NCBI GenBank assembly: GCA_036365145.1
Contig: JAEOAD010001413.1
Span: 887,001-951,000 of the forward strand
DNA length: 64,000 bases
From: Orientallactaga sibirica
Lineage: Eukaryota; Chordata; Mammalia; Rodentia; Dipodidae
Direction of reading: 5' to 3'
A program made the translations under genes and the position numbers. The notes below the pieces were generated by a model. That model searched no databases, was not told where the DNA came from, and worked only from the letters and a program-made list of their open reading frames with translations. Positions 10,298-21,421 of the stretch are shown piece by piece. How positions within the stretch are numbered: the first letter of the stretch is position 1; every line of letters starts with the position of its first letter.

Positions 10298-10424
10298 CAG
10301 GCATGGTGACACAGACAGACCTCTCATTACAGATATTTAGGAGGAGAGGCCAGTCTCACCAGAGTGAAGTTAAGGCTAGCCTGGGCTAAATAGGCAGAAC
10401 TTGTCTCAAAAATAAAAAAATTTT
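10298..10424 (+). mobile_element. Old B1-like SINE
   Basis: Gccaggcatggtgacacaga, ttaaggctagcctgggctaa and ttgtctcaaaaataaa are in sense B1 order, strongly diverged. Confidence 0.6.
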
Positions 10425-10545
10425 TTAAAAATGGAAGAGGTACCAATTTCTCTAAGAATTGTCGAGAGAGATGGAGCCATGCTTTCCAGCGCTGGAGTAA
10501 GTGCTCCAGAAAATAACCTTCCCCGGCCTGGTGTGTTCAGGCAAT

Positions 10546-10700
10546 CCTAATTAAATCAGTGGGTCACCAAAATAGGAGGACTAGTGGGGAAGGAGGGGCT
10601 CAGCAGGAGTGGGAGGGGGACAAGACAAGGAGATGGGGTAATGAGTGTGCTCAAAGTATATACATGTATGAAACTGTGAAAAAATAAACTAGATTTAAAA
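10546..10700 (+). mobile_element. LINE-1 3' end fragment
   Basis: A purine-rich stretch, then caaagtatatacatgtatga and aactgtgaaaaaataaac, typical of the 3' UTR terminus of rodent LINE-1. No coding part is attached. The left limit is uncertain. Confidence 0.65.
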
Positions 10701-11277
10701 AAGAATGACAGAACGGGACATACCTCACATGTGCTTTATAACATGCCTGGGTTTACATAATGTTTTCTGGAGTTTGCTGGAGCAACGTGGAAGATGTTCT
10801 GAGAAGGGGAGGAGGGGCCCAAGTAACCCAGATGAATTGGTTGGAGCTAGGGCAGGGGCAGCCGCAGACCCCACCTCCAATAGTTCTGATAACCGTCCAC
10901 AGCCTGGCTCCACGCCACCCTTGGCTCCAAGTTCTCAAACACCCGCCTTCTGAAAATGAAACCAAGGCCTTTTATAACCTTCTTGGAAGGGAGGCAAAAG
11001 CAGGTTCCCAAAGACAGCAATAGAGGGAGCCGAAGCCTTCAGCTGGGTCCAAACACAGGTGCCTGGCAGGAAAACCAGCTTGTCCTGGTTGCTGCCAGAT
11101 GCAAGCAAGGCTGGCCAAGAGGCCCCACACAGGGCTGCCAAGAGAACAACAGCAGAGGAGGGGTGGGGGGAAGGCCTGAGCTGCATTCCCAGGGGCCCTG
11201 TTGTGAAAGGAAAGAGAAGACTGACCGCGGCAAGCATGTTACCCATGGAACCACTCCTCAGCCCTCTCCTTTCTTTC
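10701..11277. other. Repeat-poor sequence, no gene seen
   Basis: Overlapping frames of about 80-140 codons are open on both strands, as expected for stop-poor sequence. I recognise no protein family and no clear exon borders. Confidence 0.4.
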
Positions 11278-11446
11278 TTGACACAGGTCTCATGCAGCCC
11301 GGGATGGTTTCACACTACTATGTAGCTGAGGGCGATCTTAAACTTCTGAGTCTCAAGGCTCCATCTGCTGAGTCCTAGTATTAAAGGCGTGCACCAGCAC
11401 ACCCAGAGCTTACTGCATGCGAGACATGCAAGCATTCTACCAACCA
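11278..11446 (-). mobile_element. ID+B1 composite SINE, diverged
   Basis: An antisense B1 body (gcagcccgggatgg, gtattaaaggcgtgcaccag) followed by an eroded ID-like head (ccttactgcatgcgag). Confidence 0.6.
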
Positions 11447-11481
11447 AAAGACACCAATCTTAAAATTTTGACTTGGAACTT

Positions 11482-11641
11482 TATTTTTTTTTTTTTTGGT
11501 TTTTCAAGGTAGGGTCTCACTCTGGCCCAGGCTGACCTGGAATTCACTATGTAGTCTCAGGGTGGCCTTGAACTCACGGCAATCCTCCTACCTCTGCCTC
11601 CCGAGTGCTGGGATTAAAGGTGTGTGCCACCACGCCCAGCT
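11482..11641 (-). mobile_element. B1 SINE
   Basis: Full-length antisense B1, T-run to cacgcccagct. Confidence 0.93.
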
Positions 11642-11652
11642 AAAAAATTTTT

Positions 11653-11920
11653 TAAATTTATTTGCAGAGAGGAAGGAAGGGAGGGAGGGAGGGAGGGAGG
11701 AAGAAGGAAGGAAGGAAGGAAGGAAGGAAGGAAGGAAGGAAGGAAGGAAGAAAGGAAGGAAAAAAGAAAGGGCATACCAGGGCTTAGTGCTACTGCAAAT
11801 GAACCCCAAACACATGCACCACTTTGGGCATCTGGCATTACATGGGTACTAGGGCATCAAACCCAGGCTGTGAGGCTTTGCAAGCAAGTGCCTTTAACCA
11901 CTGAGATATCTCTCCCGACC
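11653..11920 (-). mobile_element. Dip-like SINE with expanded (GGAA)n
   Basis: The usual GA-rich stretch of a minus-strand Dip-like copy has become a long (GGAA)n/(GGGA)n run at 11669-11777. The SINE body and head (tatctctcccgacc) follow. Confidence 0.85.
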
Positions 11921-12502
11921 AATTTTCAAAATTTTTGTAGTTTTAGGGGTACAAAAGTATTAACAGACATGGATGTGTAAATTTGCAATCTAGGGCTGCT
12001 CTGGCTAAAGAGTGAAGTTCATGCCAACACCTTCTCCACTTCTACCACAGCTATAAGCAACCAGCCAGAGGCAGCTCCAGCCAGAGTTGCTGTCACCCAG
12101 GCCTCTTTCAGCCCCAACCCTTTGAGACCTCTGCCAAACTGACTGGCCACACACACCACGACTCCTAGAGGTAACATTGACCACTGACCCATGCATTAGA
12201 GGCCAGATATGCCAATTGATATTTTTAAAATCAGGCAAAAATATATCATTGAAAATTTAAAATGTACTAAATGGACTGTGTAGCTTGGGATCTTGGCAAA
12301 ACTTTGGTCAGTCAAGAGATGGACAGTTAAATTCTATGAATCCACATACTTCTGCTCAGTGTCTGGCCTCTCCAGGACATGTCATCCCAGCTGGTGTTTT
12401 AGAATGCTTCAACAATATGAGAGGTGGCAGAATCCATCTCTTGTTTCAATCATTGCTAGTATTTGAATAGTGTTTCTTTTAAAAAAAAAATCTAATTTTT
12501 TT
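11921..12502. other. Repeat-poor AT-rich sequence
   Basis: No gene or clear element seen between two SINE clusters. Confidence 0.45.
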
Positions 12503-12644
12503 GCCGGGCGTGGTGGCGCATGCCTTTAATCCCAGCACTCTGGAGGCAGAGGTAGGAGGATTGCCGTGAGTTCAAGGCCACCCTGAGACTACATAGTTAA
12601 TTCCAGGTCAGCCTGGACCAGAGTGAGACCCTACCTCGAAAAAC

Positions 12645-12682
<38 letters not shown>
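12503..12682 (+). mobile_element. B1 SINE
   Basis: Full-length sense B1 with a long poly(A) that passes straight into an (AT)n run. Confidence 0.93.

Positions 12683-12714
<32 letters not shown>
12683..12714. repeat. (AT)n microsatellite
   Basis: About 16 AT units at the end of a B1 poly(A). The run is self-complementary and could extrude as a hairpin. Confidence 0.95.
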
Positions 12715-12717
<3 letters not shown>

Positions 12718-12722
12718 TATTT

Positions 12723-12940
12723 ATTTTAAAAAATATTTTATTTAGTTATTCGCAAATAGAAAGAGATAGAGAGAAGAGAAACAGAGAGAATGGGTTCCCC
12801 AGGGCCTCCAGCCACTGCAAACAAACTCCAGATGCATGTGCCACTTTGTTGATCTGGCTTCATGTGGGTACTGGGGAATTGAAGGTGGGTCATTAGACTT
12901 TGCAGGCAAGTGTCTTAACTACTAAGCCATCTCTCCAGCC
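12723..12940 (-). mobile_element. Dip-like SINE
   Basis: Minus-strand copy from its AT-rich tail to the head ccatctctccagcc. Confidence 0.9.
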
Positions 12941-12968
12941 TTCTATTTTTTTTAATATAAAAAAGATT

Positions 12969-13438
12969 TGGTGTGTGTGGTGTGTGTTTGCGGTGTATAC
13001 ACGTGTGCACAGGCCTGTGGAGAGCACTGGGTGTCCTTCTTTATCACTCCTTATTTTCTTTTAAAAAAATATTTTATTTTTATTTATTTGACAAAGAAAG
13101 AGGGAGAGAATGGGTGTGCCAGGGCCTCTAGCCACTGCAAACAAACTCCATATGCATGCGCCCCCTTGTGCTTCTGGCCTACATGGGTCCTGGGGAATTG
13201 ACCCTAGATCCTTTGGCTTTGCAGGCAAATGCCTTAAGCACTAAGCCATCCCTCCAGCCCCTACCTTATTTGCTTTAGATGGAGTGAGCCGCAGCAATCT
13301 TCCTGTCTCAGTTCCCCTCAGTGCTGGGATTTCAAGCATGTGCAGCGGTGCTCAGTGATTTACAGCCGGGGACTGACCCCTGGTCCCCAAGCTTGCACAG
13401 CAAGTGCTCTCACTGCCGCGCCACGTCCCGAGCCCTGG
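12969..13438 (-). mobile_element. B4A SINE, interrupted
   Basis: The GT-rich tail and tccttctttatcactcc lie left of a nested Dip-like copy. The B1-like middle and ID head (cacgtcccgagccc) lie right of it. Confidence 0.7.
13056..13260 (-). mobile_element. Dip-like SINE nested in B4A
   Basis: A complete minus-strand copy splitting the B4A. It keeps gcatgcgcccccttgtgc, the reverse complement of the CTCF-like core. Confidence 0.9.
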
Positions 13439-13468
13439 GGAGTTTCTTCTTTTTTGGTACAGTGTCTT

Positions 13469-13607
13469 GGGCCTCCAGCCACTGCAGACAAACTCCAGAC
13501 GCATGTGCCACCATGTGCATCTGGCTTACGTGGGACCTGGAGAATTGAACCAGGGTTCATAGGCTTCGCAGGCATACGCCTTAACCACTAAGCCATTTCT
13601 CCAGCCC
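13469..13607 (-). mobile_element. Tailless Dip-like SINE with perfect TSD
   Basis: It has the head and body but stops at gggcctccagcc, with no CT block and no A-rich tail. It is flanked by a perfect 16-bp direct repeat tttggtacagtgtctt (13453-13468 and 13608-13623). The TSD shows it inserted in this form rather than losing its tail later. Confidence 0.9.
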
Positions 13608-13623
13608 TTTGGTACAGTGTCTT

Positions 13624-14253
13624 TAGTGACGCAAAGCTCTAAACAGCACATGCCCAGGGCCACACAGAGGAAGTGTTTCACCCCTGCATCAGTGGTACCT
13701 GCAACCCTGAAAGCCACTGGCATTCTATGCACTGTGATTCACATCCCAGGGGAAGTTCACTGGGAACAGCTACACAGTGATAACAACAACAACAATAAAA
13801 ATACATGTTGAAAAAGGAAAGAGGATTTCCAAGCCCTCATACAGACAGCCTTCACCCTGTCAGACAGCCAGCCACCTGCTCCCTTGGCACTTTACCACTA
13901 GGGGCATGGGTGGTACTGTTAGGGGCAAAAGGCTCTGGGCTGTGGAATAATTATAGGATAATAATCAAGTGGCCCTCCCTGACTATGGGTGGGAGCACGG
14001 GGCACCCTGGGTTGCTAACACTCATTAGCAGCACCAGTAATTACTTGGCCTTGGTTCAAAGTCACTGCATGTGCACGCTAGCCTAACGCAGAATCTTCCA
14101 TGGTAAGTCTGACCTGGGAAAGAGGAACACGAATAAGCAAGGGTCTAGTCTACACTCCCTCTAACTAGAGCTGGGTCATGCTAAGCCCTGAGGGTCTGTG
14201 TTGGTCACTGGTGAGAGATGATTCGTGAGGCCAGTCAGATCTCATGTCCAGGG
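13624..14253. other. Repeat-poor sequence, no gene seen
   Basis: Contains a short (AAC)n run near 13781-13795. Otherwise no recognisable repeat or gene. Confidence 0.45.
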
Positions 14254-14464
14254 CTGGGGATGTAGCTCAGTTGACAGAGTGCTTGCCTAAAGCATGCACA
14301 AAGCCCTGGATTCTATCCCCAGCACCACACAAACCAGGCATGATGGTACATGAATGTAATCATAGTGCTTGGAAAGTAGAGGCGGGAGGATCAGAAGTTC
14401 AAAGTCATCCTACGTTACATAGGGAGCTTGAGGTCGCTCTGGGATACAAGCGACCTTTTCTCAA

Positions 14465-14503
<39 letters not shown>
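14254..14503 (+). mobile_element. ID+B1 composite SINE with (AATC)n tail
   Basis: A clear ID head (ggggatgtagctcagttgac with B box ggattctatcccc) fused to a B1-like body, with the tail turned into about ten AATC units. Confidence 0.85.
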
Positions 14504-14504
<1 letters not shown>

Positions 14505-14505
14505 T

Positions 14506-14697
14506 GGGGCTGGAGAGATGGCTTAGTGGTTAAGATGTTTGCCTGCAAAGCCAAAGGATCCTGGTTCAATTCTCCAGGACCCACGTAAGCCAGATGCACA
14601 AGGGGGCGCACGCATCTGGAGTCTGTTTGCAGTGGCTGGAGGCCCTGGCACGCCCATTCTCTCCTCTCTCTCTCTCAAATAAATAAATAAATAATGT
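14506..14697 (+). mobile_element. Dip-like SINE
   Basis: Inserted at the end of the (AATC)n tail. It contains cacaagggggcgcacgc, close to the CTCF core. Confidence 0.92.
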
Positions 14698-15633
14698 ATG
14701 TATGTATAGATCTAATCTTCACCATGGCAAGACCATCGCTCCATTCACAGCCCCTGCAGTGTAAGCCCTGCCCATAGGAACAGCAGCCGCAGAAGGCAAG
14801 TACAATGAAGCGCTGCATTTCCAGCGTCCTCTATTTAGGTGGGTGCCTGCTCCTGCCACGCAGCTCCACATAACTAGACTTTGGGATGTACAGTGCACAG
14901 AGGGGAGGGGTAGGAACCTGAGCAGGTAAAGCAGCCAGTGGTGTCATTGGGATATTATTAGTTCAGGGTCAGCAGGTCCCTGCACAACCTCCAGCTTTGC
15001 CCCAAACTCTTGGGAGAACTCAGGCAAGTGCTTTGCAGGTCTCGGGCACCATCAAACCAGTGTTGAGCTTCATAAGCTTGAATGTCAGGATCTTTACGTT
15101 AACACAGCACAGTGGTAGAAAGCTCCGGTGGGGGTCCAAGATCAAGTTCCACCACTTGGCAGCTCTGGGACCCTCAGGGTTCCTTCCTAATGGTTCTGAG
15201 TCTGCATTTTTACCCATGTGTGAAATGACAGTATTTCTGCCTCCTCGCTTCAGATGCTGGACAGTGAAGTAGTGGCTAGGCACAAAGTCCCTTGCATTGC
15301 TATTGCTATGAGCCACATCAGTGCTGCGGAAGGGCGCATGGGGACTGCTGTGAAATGAGACACCATTCTGGGTCTCTGAAGGAGTGAGGCGGAAAGTGAG
15401 TAGGGTGTATCATACAGTGGTGGCATCAGGGTGACATCAGCACTGGGGGTGGGGGCGGGTAGAGGGCTGGACAGGGTTGAGAACGGAGCAGCAAGCCCTT
15501 GGCATTTACTCTGTGTTTCTGGCCTCCAGCCCAGCCCCAAGTGGGCTGATACAAGCTGCAAGCAATCAGCTGGGGACACTAATGAGATGTCAGTGCTGTG
15601 CCTTGGGAACAGCTTCCTATACTAATGCCATTA
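14698..15633. other. Repeat-poor sequence, no gene seen
   Basis: About 935 bp with no repeat I can name. Open frames near 15020-15316 and 15250-15579 (minus) have no family resemblance. Confidence 0.4.
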
Positions 15634-15638
15634 GCAAC

Positions 15639-15987
15639 TGTTGCAGTCAGGTTCACATTGCTGGCAGAAATCACCCGACTGAGAGCAGCTTGTGGGAAAA
15701 AAAAGGTTTATCTTGGCTTACAGACTTGAGGGGAAGCTCCATGATGGCAGGGGGAAACGATGGCATGAGCAGAGGGTGGACATCACTCCCTGGCCAACAT
15801 CAGGTGGACAAGAACAATAGTAGAGTGTGCCAAACACTGGCAAGGGGAAGCTGGCTATAACACCCATAAGCCCGCCCCCAACAAGACACTGCCTCCAGGA
15901 CGCGTTAATTCCCAAATCTCCATCGTCTGGGAGTCTAGCATTCAGAACATCTAAGTTTATGAGGGACACCTGAATCAAACCACCACA
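15639..15987 (-). repeat. 3' LTR of the MaLR-type element
   Basis: In minus orientation this is the downstream LTR, starting tgtggtggtttgattcag at 15987. An antisense polyadenylation-like region lies near 15703-15715. Confidence 0.88.
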
Positions 15988-16559
15988 TTCTGCCCCTGGC
16001 CCCCATAAAGTGATAACCACCCATGATGTAATATGCAACATATTCAGTACAACTTTCAAAGTCCCCATACTTTTTATCAATCCTAATGATGTTCAAACAT
16101 CCCCATAATCCAAGGTCTTTTAACTGAACCATAAAATCCCCCCCCCAAAACCATACTGGCACAATATAAACATTCTGACTGCAAAAGATGGCATTGGGCA
16201 TAGCAAGGAAATATCAGCAAATACAAGGTTTAAACAGGGCAAACACCAAACTCTGTAGCTCCAAGTCCAATAACTCTAGTCAATGACAAATCTCCAAGAG
16301 CGACAATTCTAACCAGCAACAAGTCTCTGGAGTTCCAAATCTGCCCCTCCAGCTAGGCTACTCACGGGCCTGGAAAACTTCACCCGGGGTGGCAGTTCTC
16401 CTTGGCAGCCATCTAGTGGTCCCAGCATCTCCACTGGGTCTCCACTGCAACCCATGGTCCATCCTCATGGCCCCATCAGGTCTCCATGCAGGCATCTAGC
16501 AAACCTGCTTCACATTGCCCATGGCCATTTCCAAAACACAAGACTGTGTTGCAAATTTA

Positions 16560-16727
16560 AAAAAAAAATTTTTTTTTTTTGTTTTTTTTTTTGAGGTAGG
16601 GTCTCACTCTAGCTCAGGCTGACCTGGAATTCACTATGTAGTCTCAGGTGGCCTTGAACTCACAGTGATCCTCCTACTTCTGCCTCCCAAGTGTTGGCAT
16701 TAAAGGGGTGTGCCACCACACCCGGCT
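16560..16727 (-). mobile_element. B1 SINE inside the MaLR-type element
   Basis: A full-length antisense B1 with a 16-bp TSD ctgtgttgcaaattta at 16544-16559 and 16728-16743, inserted after the LTR element. Confidence 0.93.
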
Positions 16728-17347
16728 CTGTGTTGCAAATTTAATGACCCTCTCTTTCCTGCATTTCTTATAGTCCACAATACCACGTAGGGTGCCAATT
16801 TGTTAATGGGGGGGGGATAAAGCAGACTTTGAGGAACAGGACATTTCTTCAGCATTGAGGCCCCTTCAAAAGACTGCATTCTTTCTGTTGTCCCAGTGCA
16901 GGTCAGCTGGCCCAATCTCAATGGTTGTAATCTCTCATACAGTGGCAGCTGAACAATGGCAGCGGAAGTTTTGGACCAAAGATTTCATTTTTTTTCTGTG
17001 ACATAGCCCTCTGCACACACCAGTCCACTTCTACGCACTGCAACCCTGCACAAGTTCTCAGGACAGGGGCATAACAGCAAGCCTCTCACACAAACTGCTT
17101 CTAGCCCAGTCCAGGCAAAGCTCTTTCTCACACACATAAGCCAAACCTCACAGTCCATAGTTCTTACTGCATTCAGGCCTTTCACTCTGACCAGAATAGT
17201 CCGTCAAGCTGTACTTACAGCACTGCAAGGTGTCTCTTAGACCAAGGTTTCAAATCCTTCCACATTCCTCTTGAAAATGAGCTCCAAAAAGCCAAAGCCA
17301 CACAGTCAGGTGTCTAGCAGCAATGCCACTCTCGGTACTAACGTTAC

Positions 17348-17693
17348 TGTTAGAGTCAGGTTCACATTGCTGGCAGAAATCACCCAACCAAGAGCAGCTT
17401 GTGAGAAAAAAGGTTTATTTTGGCTTACACCCTAGAGGGGAAGTTCCACAATGGCAGGGAAAACGATGGCACGAGTAGAAGGTGGACATCACCCCCTGGC
17501 CAACATCAGGTGGACAATAGCAACAGGAGAGTGTGCTAAACACTGGCAAGGGGATACTGGCTATAACACCCATCAGCCCGCCCCCAACAATACACTGCCT
17601 CCAGGAGGCGTTAATTCCCAAACTGCCATCAGCTGGGAACCTAGCATTCAGGACAACTAAGTTTATGGGGGACGCCTGAATCAAACCACCACA
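17348..17693 (-). repeat. 5' LTR of the MaLR-type element
   Basis: In minus orientation the upstream LTR. It keeps gctggcagaaatcaccc and ccgcccccaaca in common with the other LTR. Confidence 0.88.
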
Positions 17694-17754
17694 GCAACCC
17701 TGGATTTTTCTGTCAATCACTAGTGTAGACTTATATCTGGGCTAAAATGTAGAG

Positions 17755-18105
17755 TGTATGTGTTTAGTTTTGGGGTGTCTGTATGTGTGCACTCACATGC
17801 GTGCGCATATGTGTCCTATGGAGGAAGATAAGTGGAAAAGGGTCACAGAGCCAGAGGGCCAAAGCGTGTCCTACATGAGGCCACACAGTGGATGTATATC
17901 CTCTTTCTCTCTCTCTCTCTCTGACAGGATCTCAAGAACTCACTATGTAGCCACGGATGACCTAGAACTCCTGACTCTTCTAGTTCCCAAGTGCTCATAT
18001 CACAGCATGCACCGCCACACACGGTCTCTGGGGGGCGGACACTGAACCCAGGGCTCCGTGTGTGGCTAAGCAAGCTCCGTACCAACTGAGCCACATCACC
18101 GATAG
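17755..18105 (-). mobile_element. B4-like SINE
   Basis: GT-rich tail, (CT)n, antisense B1-like middle (tatgtagccacggatgacct) and ID head (caactgagccacatcacc). Confidence 0.7.
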
Positions 18106-18649
18106 GACTGTGTGGGTTCTGTTGCTCCTTGTAAAAACTTCCTGGACCTGCACCATGCTGTTTGGTGGGGGCCATCTCATTTAACTGCCCTAAAAGGGAG
18201 GCAGCTTCTATTATTCTTCACAGACCCAGAAACCAAGATGGTGGCAACCCTCACTCTGCTCCAGACCCCAAGCTCTTAAGCAACCTCCTGTAGCTCACCT
18301 GGAAAGTCAGCAACGTTTCCCTGCTGTGTGTTCTGGAAGGATGTGAAGTCTGCACTGGGGATGCTATCAGCAGGCCCCACCTTCCCCCTGACACCGTAAC
18401 CTCAAACCTAACATGGCTCCTGACACAGGATGGGAGGAAGGCTGCAGGTGGAGACAGGCTGTGTTCAGACAGAACAGAGCAACACAGCCATACAGCCCCC
18501 ACTTTCAACCTTAACCTTAACTGCAGTGGAACCCCCGGGGTCTGGCTGTATCTTCCCTAGGCAGGAAGCCCCCTTCCTGGAGAGGCCACGTCTCTCCCTC
18601 AGTCTGGCAGGAGTGGGTCAGCTCACAACTGAAGGTGAATGTCTCTGAA
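18106..18649. other. Repeat-poor sequence, no gene seen
   Basis: Unique sequence between a B4-like SINE and an AT-rich block. No coding signal. Confidence 0.45.
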
Positions 18650-19135
18650 AGCCAAGACTATAGACTGTATACACATAGCAATTTGTTACTGTGAAAACCA
18701 TCTGTTTCTCGGTATTACAATCCTCGGAGGGCAAATTATAGCTAGCGTTCAACATAAAACATCAATTTAAACCATCAACTATTCATAATTTCAATTCTTT
18801 ATTGGAAACCAAGGACATAAATGTCAGGGAATAAAGCAATATTTCTTTTATTAACTGTTCCATTCATCTGGCTATTAAATAAAACCAGAGCCCCAATAAA
18901 TGGCAGGAATCCTTGCCTGACAGCCATGCCAAATAGCTCTATAATTCTCAGACGCTCTAAAACAACGAAAACGGCATGATTTGAAAAGTTAGAAAATTTA
19001 ATATATAATAAAATTAAGATTAATGTGATCTTGATACCTTGGGAGGCTGTTTGCAGCATCCTCATATTCCAATAGATTTTTTTTCTTGCATGTTTTGATT
19101 TTCTCCCAGGCTCATTTGGTACCAAGAACACGCTG
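18650..19135. other. AT-rich repeat-free block, candidate conserved noncoding element
   Basis: An AT-rich stretch with no SINE, microsatellite or recognised LINE pieces, in contrast to its surroundings. A 110-codon minus-strand frame at 18799-19131 has no family resemblance. The candidate status is inferred only from the lack of repeats and low complexity. Confidence 0.4.
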
Positions 19136-19339
19136 GCTTCTCAAGCAAGTTTTGTGAGTGCCAAGCGTCGTGTCTAGCACTTTTCACCGACATCTAGCTT
19201 TCCCAGGCTCAGGCGACCTCCTCACTAGTGGGCCATCAGAGACGTCATCTGGAAAGTGTCATTTCTTAAAGGATGTGGCCTCCAGCTCTCCGCCATGTTG
19301 TGAGGCTCAAAGACTGCTTATGTAAGAAAGCCCAGGTAG
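19136..19339. other. Unique sequence
   Basis: Continuation of the repeat-poor interval. Nothing further seen. Confidence 0.4.
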
Positions 19340-19650
19340 AAGCTGGGGACATGGCTCAGTGGATAAAGCACTCGCCATGAAAACGTGAGGACCTGAGCTG
19401 GGAGTCCCACACCCCAAGTAAAGCCGGATGCTGCTGAGGGCATCTATAACCCCAGCATGCCTAGAGCGAAATGGGAGGCAGAGTCAAGCAGATCTCCCGA
19501 AAGCTTGCGGACCAGCTAGCCTGCTGAGTGCAGTCATCAACAAGAAACCCTGCCTTAAACAAGGGGGAGGTGAGGACTGATAACCTTCACATATGGGCCC
19601 GCACTCATGTAGTGAGTGCACGCACGCACGGACGCACACACACACAAAAG
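19340..19650 (+). mobile_element. B4A SINE
   Basis: ID head (gctggggacatggctcagtg), B1-like middle, then a tail of alternating cacgcacgcacgg and cacaca. Confidence 0.78.
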
Positions 19651-20333
19651 CTCAGGGCAGGTTTTTCTTGCAAGCAATAAAAGTGTCCCTTGTTTTCTTT
19701 TTTTTTTTTCTTCCTGTTTTTAGAGAAATCTCTGTGCAAAAGGAAACCCACAACGTGTGGTAAAGCCTTCATGGAGCCCTTTGTGTGCCAGGACCCAAGC
19801 TGGGTTCTTTAAATGCCCATCTCACAACAGCCCTGGAGGTTGGGTACATGTGACAGAGCATGAAGCAGGGTTGAGAGTTGAGAAGGCAAATCGCCCCCTC
19901 ATCCCATCCACACGAGGCACGCCTATGTGCTAGCTGGCAAGGAAGCAATGAAGAGAAAATACGAGGCCCCCATTCACCACGGTGCAGCCTAGTGTGCAGA
20001 TGTGACCCGCACAGAAGCCATCATTCCTTAAAACCAACAGCAGCAGGCCCTGGTCATCAAAGGGTGGGGAGTGCAGAGGAAAAGAACTTGGGCCTCCTTC
20101 CCATCGCTGGGTGGAGACTGGCAGATGGAGATGCCATGGACGGTGCCACTGAATCCAGGCTGAGTGTGTGTTGTGTTTCGTTTGTAAGACAGCCTCATGA
20201 TGCAGCCCCTGGCTGGCCTTCACTTTCCTGCCTCAGCGTCCTTAATGCTGACACAATAACCATCATGCCCAGACAAATACTTCACCTGGGCACAGCACCC
20301 GGCCATCCACGTAGTGTGCGTGCGTGCGCATGT

Positions 20334-20368
<35 letters not shown>

Positions 20369-20411
20369 AACACACCACCCATGAATAAACCAGGAAGAAG
20401 TCCGGCTGTGT
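19651..20411. other. Repeat-poor sequence with a (CA)n run
   Basis: Holds a T-run near 19700 and (CA)n at about 20335-20365. The 163-codon plus-strand frame at 19878-20369 ends by reading through the CA run and is not credible as a gene. Confidence 0.45.
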
Positions 20412-20560
20412 AGGCCTGATGGTTCTGGCGGGTGTGATGGTTCTGGCTCTAATAAGACATCGGGAGGCAGAGGTAGGAGGATTGCTGAGGCAGGCCACCC
20501 TCCATAGTGAATTCCAGGTCAGCCTGGACTAGAGTGAGTTCAAGAAAAAAAAAAAGAGAT
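20412..20560 (+). mobile_element. Rearranged B1 SINE
   Basis: The 5' part is replaced by a duplicated tgatggttctggc. From cgggaggcagaggtaggagg onward it is B1, with a further small deletion before ccaccctccatagtg. Confidence 0.65.
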
Positions 20561-20562
20561 GG

Positions 20563-21102
20563 CTTGGGCAGGCCTCCGAGGTTCAGTACCGAAGCTGACA
20601 GAGTAAAGCAGGCAGCTGAGCATTTGTGTTAGGATCAGTTCAGACACCAGCCATCTGCAGATGGTATTTAATTATTTTAAATTTATTTATTTATTTGAGA
20701 GAGAGAAAGAGGCAGAGAAGAAAGAGCAAGAGAGAGAGAATGGGCACTCCAGGGCCTCCAGCCACTGCAAACGAACTCCAGACGCATGCGCCCCCTTGTG
20801 CATCTGGCTTATGTGGGGCCTGGAGAGTCAAACTGGGATCCTTTGGCTTTGCAGGCAAATGCCTTAACCACTAAGCCATCTCTCCAGCCCTGTGGATGGT
20901 ATTTAAAACTGACAAGAGGACTGGGAGAGGGCACAGTGGATCAAGCCAATCTAACTGAAAAATGGAATTCCAGGTCAGTGACAGCCCCTCTCTCAAGGAA
21001 ACAAGATGGATGAGCAATAAAGGAAGATGTTTGACATCATCCTCGGGCCCCTGCAGGGTGCTCATGAGGTGCATGCAACTGCATACACATGTGCACACAC
21101 AT

Positions 21103-21148
<46 letters not shown>
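20563..21148 (+). mobile_element. B4A-like SINE, interrupted
   Basis: A weak ID-like head left of a nested Dip-like copy. To the right, the B1-like middle, then catcatcctcgggcccctgc and a (CA)n tail at 21104-21147. Confidence 0.55.
20672..20889 (-). mobile_element. Dip-like SINE nested in B4A
   Basis: Full minus-strand copy, with an imperfect TSD around gatggtatttaa at 20655-20671 and 20890-20906. It contains catgcgcccccttgtgc. Confidence 0.92.
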
Positions 21149-21150
<2 letters not shown>

Positions 21151-21200
21151 TATGACACACAAACACCAAAACATTAACTAATTAAAAAATAAATTTCAAT

Positions 21201-21418
21201 GGGCTGGAGAAATGGTTTAGTGGTTAAGGTTCTAGCCTGCAAAGCCTAAGGACCCAGGTTCAATTCCCCAGGACCCATGTGAGCCAGATGCACAAGGTGG
21301 CGCAAGTGTCTGGAGTTCGTTTGCAGTGACTAGAGGCCCTGGCGTGCCCATTCTCTCTCTATGTGCCTCTTCCTATCTCTTCCCCCACCCCATCAAATAA
21401 ATAAATAAAATAAAATAA
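21201..21418 (+). mobile_element. Dip-like SINE
   Basis: Sense copy ending in (AAAT)n and AAAAT repeats, followed at once by a B1. Confidence 0.92.
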
Positions 21419-21421
21419 ACT

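Larger units (their letters stand above)
15639..17693 (-). mobile_element. ERVL-MaLR-type LTR element, both LTRs present
   Basis: Two similar direct repeats of about 346-349 bp enclose about 1.36 kb. A 5-bp TSD gcaac flanks it at 15634-15638 and 17694-17698. On the minus strand the LTRs start tgtggtggtttga and end aaca, like MaLR LTRs. Just inside the 5' LTR the minus strand reads agtaccgagagtgg, typical of ERVL/MaLR leaders, and a purine-rich tract precedes the 3' LTR. The internal region has no gag-pol reading frame, as expected of non-autonomous MaLRs. By hand the LTRs differ at roughly 40 positions, so the copy is old. Confidence 0.88.

Noticed and set aside
15639..17693. Retroviral genes in the LTR element
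   Set aside because: The internal region has only short broken frames and no gag, pol or env motif, as expected for MaLR-type non-autonomous elements.
19878..20369. 163-codon plus-strand frame
   Set aside because: It ends in a (TH)n repeat from the CA microsatellite and has no recognisable domain.
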